Shown here piece by piece: positions 12,551-16,628 of a stretch of DNA of 16,628 bases. The first letter of the stretch is position 1, and every line of letters begins with the position of its first letter. The DNA is taken from positions 173 to 16,800 of the forward strand of contig DGHJ01000069.1 in NCBI GenBank assembly GCA_002392625.1, in the 5' to 3' direction. This stretch comes from Oscillospiraceae bacterium UBA3851. GTDB taxonomy: Bacteria; Bacillota; Clostridia; Oscillospirales; Oscillospiraceae. The position numbers and the translations under genes are program-made. The notes below the pieces were generated by a model. The model was not told the DNA's origin. It was given only the letters and a program-made list of their open reading frames with translations, and did not search any database.

Positions 12551-13819
12551 TTATTCCAGGAAGCCCTTGTACTGACGCATCAGCATCTGGGATTCCAGGG
12601 CCTGGACAGTCTCCAGAGCCACACCGACAACGATGATGACGGAGGTGCCGCCGATGGCCAGGTTGGGAGCGGACACGGCCTTGCCGATAATCAGGGGCAG
12701 GATGGCCACGACACCCAGGTAGATGGCGCCGAACAGCGTCACCTTGTTCAACACCTTGCGGATGAAGTCAGCGGTGGGCTTGCCCGGACGGAAGCCGGGG
12801 ATGAAGCCGCCGTTTTTCTTCAGGTTGTTGGAGATCTCCACAGGGTTGAACTGGATGGTGGAGTAGAAGTAGCTGAAGCCGATGATCATGACGAAGTAGA
12901 TGACCATGTAGAGGACCGACTTGGAGTCGATGGCATTCAGCAGGCCGGCAGCAAAGGTGCCCTCCTTGGGCTCCGGGAAGAACGCCGCGATGGTGGCGGG
13001 CAGCATGGCGATGGACTGGGCGAAGATGATGGGCAGAACGCCGGACATATTCACCTTCATAGGCAGGTTGGAGCTCTGGCCGCCGTACATCTTGCGGCCC
13101 ACCTGCCGTTTGGCATACTGGACCGGGATGCGGCGCTCGGCACCGTTGACCCACGTGATCAGAACGATCAGGGCCAGCACGCCGACCACGATCAGCAGGA
13201 TCTTCCACCATGCCAGGGTCAGCAGACCGCTGACGGTGGTGGGCACACGGCTGAGGATACCGGCGAACAGGATCATGGAGATACCGTTGCCGATACCGAA
13301 CTCGGTGATCTGCTCACCCATCCACATCACGAAGGCGCTGCCAGCGATGAAGGAAACCAGAATGACCAGGAACACCCAGAAGTTGGTGGTGGTCAGCACG
13401 CCGTTGTAGCGCTTCATCAGCTCGTAGTAGCCCCAGCCCTGGAGCACGGCGATGATGATGGTGGCGTAGCGGGTGATGGACTGGATCTTCTTCTTGCCCT
13501 CCTCGCCGCCGTCACGGGCCAGACGCTCCAGAGACGGGATAGCAACAGTCAGCAGCTGGATGATGATGGAGCTGTTGATGTAGGGCTGCACGCCCAGGGC
13601 AAAGATGGTGGCACTGGCAAAGGCGCCGCCGGACATGACGTTGTACAGGCCCAGGACAGTGGTGCTCATGGCTTCAATGGTGTCGCTGAGCACCTTGGCG
13701 TCCACGTAGGGGACGGGGATCGCGTTGCCGATGCGGAAGATCAGCAGGATGAGCGCGGTGAAGATGATCTTCTTGCGAAGCTCAGGGATGCCCCAAGCTC
13801 TGCGAATCGTCTGGATCAC
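12551..13819 (-). CDS. secY: Preprotein translocase subunit SecY, GTG start
   Basis: This 422-residue polytopic protein forms the protein-conducting channel in the membrane, with SecE and SecG. Ten hydrophobic segments can be followed. The first helix region contains FRIGNAIPVPYVD, followed by the plug-side GGAFASATIFALGVQPYINSSIIIQLL (TM2). Cytoplasmic loops have RRIPVQYAKRQVGRKMYGG (before TM6) and NNLKKNGGFIPGFRPGKPT (SecA-binding region between TM8 and TM9). The start is GTG 13817-13819, immediately after the rplO TAA with no intervening base. GAGGTGAT at the end of rplO is the ribosome binding site, so translation is coupled. Length is usual. Confidence 0.98.
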   Translation of the reverse strand: MIQTIRRAWGIPELRKKIIFTALILLIFRIGNAIPVPYVDAKVLSDTIEAMSTTVLGLYNVMSGGAFASATIFALGVQPYINSSIIIQLLTVAIPSLERLARDGGEEGKKKIQSITRYATIIIAVLQGWGYYELMKRYNGVLTTTNFWVFLVILVSFIAGSAFVMWMGEQITEFGIGNGISMILFAGILSRVPTTVSGLLTLAWWKILLIVVGVLALIVLITWVNGAERRIPVQYAKRQVGRKMYGGQSSNLPMKVNMSGVLPIIFAQSIAMLPATIAAFFPEPKEGTFAAGLLNAIDSKSVLYMVIYFVMIIGFSYFYSTIQFNPVEISNNLKKNGGFIPGFRPGKPTADFIRKVLNKVTLFGAIYLGVVAILPLIIGKAVSAPNLAIGGTSVIIVVGVALETVQALESQMLMRQYKGFLE

Positions 13820-14260
13820 TTAGATCACCTCAGCCTTTCCACCGGCCGCCTCGATCGCTTCCTTGGCAGCCTGGGAAAAAGCATTGGCTTGCACGGTCAC
13901 CTTCTTGGTCACGTTGCCGTTGCCAAGAACCTTGTAGCCGTACTCACACTTGCTGAGGATCCCCTTGGCAAGCAGCGCGTCCGCGGTGACGATTTCGCCG
14001 TCCTCAAACTGGTTGAGGGCACTCAGGTTGATGATTTCCAGGGGCTTTGCGAAGATGTTGTTGAAACCGCGCTTGGGAACACGGCGAGCCAGAGGCATCT
14101 GGCCGCCTTCGAAGCCGACGCGGGTGCCGCCGCCGGAGCGGGCCTTCTGGCCCTTGTGACCGCGGCCGGCGGTCTTGCCGTTGCCGGAACCGGCGCCCCG
14201 GCCCTTGCGATAGGCTTCCTTGGTGGAGCCGGCGGCGGGAGACAGTTTATTGAGTTCCAT
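13820..14260 (-). CDS. rplO: 50S ribosomal protein L15
   Basis: This 146-residue late-assembly 23S rRNA-binding protein has the Gly/Arg-rich N-terminal extension GRGAGSGNGKTAGRGHKGQKAR, followed by GGTRVGFEGGQMPLARRVPKRGF. The globular C-terminal domain ends AIEAAGGKAEVI. It starts 14 bases after rpmD, and its stop directly abuts the secY GTG. Confidence 0.98.
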   Translation of the reverse strand: MELNKLSPAAGSTKEAYRKGRGAGSGNGKTAGRGHKGQKARSGGGTRVGFEGGQMPLARRVPKRGFNNIFAKPLEIINLSALNQFEDGEIVTADALLAKGILSKCEYGYKVLGNGNVTKKVTVQANAFSQAAKEAIEAAGGKAEVI

Positions 14261-14274
14261 TCTCTCGCACCTCC

Positions 14275-14457
14275 TTATTCAGCTTCGGTCACCTGCAGCA
14301 GGTAACCGATCTTGGCGATCTTGCCGCGGGTCTGGTCGTTGTCGGGCTGCACCGTGGCGTCGCCGATCTTGCGCAGACCCAGAGAGTGGGCAGTGGCAAT
14401 GTGCTTATCCAGTCTGCCGTTGAGGCTCTTGACGAGCTTGATATTCAGATTAGCCAT
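14275..14457 (-). CDS. rpmD: 50S ribosomal protein L30
   Basis: A 60-residue protein of the short bacterial L30 type: NIKLVKSLNGRLDKHIATAHSLGLRKIGDATVQPDNDQTRGKIAKIGYLLQV covers the whole ferredoxin-like fold. The usual RS(x)IG at the beginning of the family appears as KSLNGR, a small divergence. AGGAGCG lies upstream of the ATG. It sits between rpsE and rplO with 12- and 14-base gaps. Confidence 0.95.
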   Translation of the reverse strand: MANLNIKLVKSLNGRLDKHIATAHSLGLRKIGDATVQPDNDQTRGKIAKIGYLLQVTEAE

Positions 14458-14469
14458 GTTCGCTCCTCC

Positions 14470-14970
14470 TTAGCCCACGATCTCTTCCGTGGTCTTGCCG
14501 CGGGTGCGGGCGACCTCTTCCGGCGTACGCAGAGCCTTCAGGCCCTGGAAGGTGGCAGCCACCACGTTGACGGCGGTGTTGGAGCGCAGGCACTTGGTAC
14601 GGATGTCCTTGATGCCGGCTGCCTCCATGATGATACGCACCGGACCGCCGGCGATGACGCCGGTACCGGGAGCGGCGGGCTTCATCAGCACGCGGCCTGC
14701 GCCTGCCTCACCGATCACCTCGTGGGGGATGGTGCTGCCGGACAGGGAGACGTTGATCATATTCTTCTTGGCATCCTCGATGCCCTTGCGGATGGCCTCA
14801 GGCACCTCGGCGGCCTTGCCCAGGCCGAAGCCGACCTTGCCCTTGCCGTCGCCCACGACCATCAGAGCGGAGAACTTCATGACACGACCGCCCTTGACCG
14901 TCTTGGACACACGGTTCGTGGCAACGACCTTCTCGATATACTCGCTGGGTTCTCTTTCAAATCTTGCCAT
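14470..14970 (-). CDS. rpsE: 30S ribosomal protein S5
   Basis: This 166-residue small-subunit protein is involved in decoding fidelity and mRNA unwinding. The N-terminal double-stranded RNA-binding domain contains VVATNRVSKTVKGGRVMKFSALMVVGDGKGKVGFG. The C-terminal domain contains GAGRVLMKPAAPGTGVIAGG. ATG 14970 is chosen because MARFEREPSEYIEK is a normal start and AGGAGG is 10 bases upstream. A TTG two codons earlier (14976) is only 4 bases from that site and unlikely. Confidence 0.97.
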   Translation of the reverse strand: MARFEREPSEYIEKVVATNRVSKTVKGGRVMKFSALMVVGDGKGKVGFGLGKAAEVPEAIRKGIEDAKKNMINVSLSGSTIPHEVIGEAGAGRVLMKPAAPGTGVIAGGPVRIIMEAAGIKDIRTKCLRSNTAVNVVAATFQGLKALRTPEEVARTRGKTTEEIVG

Positions 14971-14989
14971 TGTCAATTATCCTCCTTCC

Positions 14990-15349
14990 TCAGAATTCCA
15001 GGCCGCCCTCGCGGGCGCCCTCGGCCAGCTCAGCGACGCGGCCGTGATACAGGTAACCGCCGCGGTCGAACACGACCTTGTCGATGCCCTTGGCCTTGCA
15101 GCGCTCGGCAACCAGCTTGCCCACGGCACGGGCCGCGGTCTTGTTGCCGCCGTTGCCCTCGATCTCCTTGTCCAGGGAGGAGGCGGAGACCAGGGTGTTG
15201 CCGACGGTATCGTCGATAACCTGGGCGTAGATGTTCTTCTCGCTGCGGAACACGTTCAGACGGGGACGATCGGGAGTGCCGAACACCTTGGAGCGGACTC
15301 TCTTGTGGCGCTTCAGACGCTGCGCGTTGGTATTGGGTCTTTTAATCAT
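14990..15349 (-). CDS. rplR: 50S ribosomal protein L18
   Basis: This 119-residue 5S rRNA-binding protein of the central protuberance has a basic N-terminus (RLKRHKRVRSKVFGTPDRPRLNVFRSEKNIYAQVIDD) and ends KVVFDRGGYLYHGRVAELAEGAREGGLEF, both family signatures. AGGAGGTG precedes the ATG. Gaps to rplF and rpsE are 14 and about 19 bases. Confidence 0.98.
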   Translation of the reverse strand: MIKRPNTNAQRLKRHKRVRSKVFGTPDRPRLNVFRSEKNIYAQVIDDTVGNTLVSASSLDKEIEGNGGNKTAARAVGKLVAERCKAKGIDKVVFDRGGYLYHGRVAELAEGAREGGLEF

Positions 15350-15363
15350 ATCGGCACACCTCC

Positions 15364-15909
15364 TTACTTCTTGGCGCCGGTCTTACCGACCTTGCGGCGG
15401 ATGACTTCGTCGACATACTTGATGCCTTTGCCCTTGTAGGGCTCCGGGGGACGCTTCTCGCGGACTTCCGCCGCGAACTGGCCCACCTTCTGCTTGTCGC
15501 AGCCGGAGATCACGATCTTGTTGGGAGTGGGGACGTCGATGGTGATGCCCTCGATCTCAGGCATAATGACCTGATGGGAGTAACCCAGGTTCATGACCAG
15601 GTTGCTGCCCTCTTTGGCGGCGCGGTAACCGACGCCGTTGATCTCCAGTTCCTTCTTGAAGGTCTCGTTGACGCCGACGATCATGTTGTGCAGCAGAGCG
15701 CGGGTCATGCCGTGAAGCGCGCAGTGCGCCTTGTCGTCGGAGGGACGCTTGACGTGGATGACGTTGCCGTCCTTCTCGATGGTCATTTCGGGATGGAGGG
15801 TCTGGGTCAGCGTGCCCTTGGGACCCTTGACGGTAACGACGTTGTTCTCCCCAATGGTGACTTCCACACCGGCGGGGACGGTAATGGGCATTCTACCAAT
15901 TCTAGACAT
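15364..15909 (-). CDS. rplF: 50S ribosomal protein L6
   Basis: This 181-residue protein lies near the sarcin-ricin loop and factor-binding site. It contains two tandem L6 domains: MSRIGRMPITVPAGVEV with VKGPKGTLTQ in the first, and EINGVGYRA with NLGYSHQV in the second. The C-terminal signature EKRPPEPYKGKGIKYVDEVIRRKVGK is complete. Length is normal. AGGAGGT precedes the ATG. It lies between rpsH and rplR with short gaps. Confidence 0.98.
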   Translation of the reverse strand: MSRIGRMPITVPAGVEVTIGENNVVTVKGPKGTLTQTLHPEMTIEKDGNVIHVKRPSDDKAHCALHGMTRALLHNMIVGVNETFKKELEINGVGYRAAKEGSNLVMNLGYSHQVIMPEIEGITIDVPTPNKIVISGCDKQKVGQFAAEVREKRPPEPYKGKGIKYVDEVIRRKVGKTGAKK

Positions 15910-15924
15910 TGTTCAAATACCTCC

Positions 15925-16323
15925 TTACCAAATGAAAGCCAGGACTTCGCCGCCGACGTGAGCTGCGCGGGCAGCCTTGTCGGTCATGACGCCCTTGGAA
16001 GTGGAAACGATGGCGATACCCAGGCCGCGGAGCACGCGGGGCAGCTCATCGGCGCCCACGTAGACACGCAGGCCGGGCTTGGACACGCGGCGCAGACCGG
16101 AGATGACCTGCTGCTTGCCGGCGTTGTACTTCAGGGTGATGCGGATGATGCCCTGAGTGCCGTCGTCCACGATCTGGAAGGCCTTGATGTAGCCCTCGTC
16201 CAGCAGGATCTGAGCGATGCTCTTCTTCATGTTGGAGGCGGGAACGTCAACGGTCTCATGCTTGGCGTTGTTGGCGTTGCGGATACGGGTCAGCATATCG
16301 GCAACAGGATCGGTGATGTGCAT
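15925..16323 (-). CDS. rpsH: 30S ribosomal protein S8
   Basis: This 132-residue 16S rRNA-binding protein is a key 30S assembly factor. It starts MHITDPVADMLTRIRNANNAKHETVDVPASNMKKSIAQIL. Its C-terminal RNA-binding part has GLRVYVGADELPRVLRGLGIAIVSTSKGVMTDKAARAAHVGGEVLAFIW. Its ribosome binding site GGAGGA (16331-16336) is preceded by a 192-base structured gap instead of the usual few tens of bases after rpsN. In E. coli S8 represses the spc operon by binding its mRNA, which makes the position of the structured gap suggestive. Confidence 0.98.
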   Translation of the reverse strand: MHITDPVADMLTRIRNANNAKHETVDVPASNMKKSIAQILLDEGYIKAFQIVDDGTQGIIRITLKYNAGKQQVISGLRRVSKPGLRVYVGADELPRVLRGLGIAIVSTSKGVMTDKAARAAHVGGEVLAFIW

Positions 16324-16515
16324 AATGTTATCCTCCTATTTTTAGAGTTACAGGCGCTTGGCCTGTTCAGGCAGCGAGGTATCACGGATAATTTATTCCG
16401 CCGTTTCCGAAGGAAAACGATGTTTAATTACCCGTGACCTTTCGCCATCCTTTATCACCAAGAGGGTGCCCCCTCTTCGGTACGGTTCAAATTGCCCTTG
16501 CGGGCGGGGTTCGAT
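16324..16515 (-). ncRNA. Structured non-coding gap between rpsN and rpsH, candidate cis-regulatory RNA or repeat
   Basis: No gene is convincing in these 192 bases. Read as minus-strand RNA it offers, 5' to 3', four structures. First is a GCCC/GGGC stem with a GCAA (GNRA) loop (16494-16505). Second is a 7-bp AAGAGGG/CCCTCTT hairpin (16460-16477). Third is a 12-bp stem, TCACGGGTAATT with AATTATCCGTGA (16382-16393/16426-16437), enclosing a small hairpin with a CUUCGG apex at about 16405-16420. Fourth is a 6-bp ACAGGC/GCCTGT hairpin (16350-16366) ending 13 bases before the rpsH ribosome binding site. The one non-Watson-Crick pair in the 12-bp stem is G-U in the transcribed strand but A-C in the other. 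It may be an S8-type control site, another leader-like element, or an inserted repeat. Confidence 0.5.
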
Positions 16516-16628
16516 TTACCAGGAAGCCTTGCGGACACCGGGGATCTCGCCCTTGTAAGCCAGGGTCCGGAAGCAGATACGGCAGACACCGTAGTCACGC
16601 AGATAGGCGTGGGGGCGGCCGCAGATCT
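16516..16628 (-). CDS. rpsN: 30S ribosomal protein S14, zinc-binding type, 5' end outside window
   Basis: Only the last 37 residues are in the window, reading ICGRPHAYLRDYGVCRICF and then RTLAYKGEIPGVRKASW, with TAA at 16516-16518. The Cys residues of ICGR and VCRIC are three of the four zinc ligands of the short C+ form; the first lies just outside the window. It is the upstream neighbour of rpsH in the spc operon, as usual for Firmicutes, but separated from it by 192 bases. Confidence 0.95.
   Translation of the reverse strand, partial: ICGRPHAYLRDYGVCRICFRTLAYKGEIPGVRKASW

Noticed and set aside
12335..14305. Plus-strand open frame of over 650 codons opposite adk, secY and rplO
   Set aside because: It is a shadow of three certain genes, with an Asp/His/Gly/Gln-rich translation of the kind produced by antisense reading of GC-rich codons.
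14971..14976. TTG start two codons upstream for rpsE
   Set aside because: It lies only 4 bases from AGGAGG, while the ATG at 14970 gives the normal S5 N-terminus.
16358..16558. Plus-strand open frame spanning the rpsN-rpsH gap
   Set aside because: It runs antisense into the end of rpsN and has no ribosome binding site or family resemblance; the gap is better explained by RNA structure.
1..16628. CRISPR array, tRNA, rRNA, transposase or prophage genes
   Set aside because: No regularly spaced repeats, tRNA-like cloverleaf, rRNA segment or mobile-element protein was recognised on either strand.

Overview
This window looks chromosomal and comes from a high-GC member of the Bacillota, class Clostridia, most likely Oscillospiraceae-like. 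That placement is an inference. It rests on the canonical spc/alpha ribosomal order with a KOW-domain gene between map and infA, a LexA of Firmicutes type with a GAAC-N4-GTTC-like operator, a short two-helix SecG, a zinc-type S14, and a GC-rich dispersed hairpin repeat of a kind I associate with that family.

Layout. Bases 1-2129 (+) hold the last three quarters of secA. A 364-base stretch without a convincing gene follows (2130-2493), packed with hairpins whose apices share the pentamer CTGCG. Next comes an AT-richer lipase-like alpha/beta hydrolase (2494-3321) ending in a terminator, then a tight pair: pgeF (3381-4175) and an orphan peptide-type substrate-binding lipoprotein (4186-5736). A 17-bp bidirectional terminator separates these from lexA (-, 5794-6435). 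lexA diverges from secG (+, 6673-6927), and a probable SOS box covers the lexA -35. A second bidirectional terminator separates secG from an unrecognised membrane-anchored zinc-ribbon protein (-, 6984-7484), which has its own promoter.

From a 20-bp-stem terminator at 7572-7619 to the right edge, everything is one minus-strand ribosomal operon. In transcription order it is rpsN (partial), rpsH, rplF, rplR, rpsE, rpmD, rplO, secY, adk, map, a KOW-domain gene, infA, rpmJ, rpsM, rpsK, rpsD, rpoA, rplQ. Most joints are short: adk/map overlap by ATGA, rplO/secY abut, and the KOW gene and infA are 1 base apart. The exception is a 192-base gap between rpsN and rpsH that folds into several hairpins whose loops and wobble pairs fit the transcribed strand.

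Functionally the window joins ribosome and RNA polymerase synthesis with the Sec export machinery. secA, secG and secY, the motor and two channel subunits, all lie within about 14 kb. No CRISPR array, tRNA, rRNA, transposase or phage gene was seen. The best candidates for undescribed biology are the two structured non-coding stretches (2130-2493 and 16324-16515) and the zinc-ribbon membrane protein.
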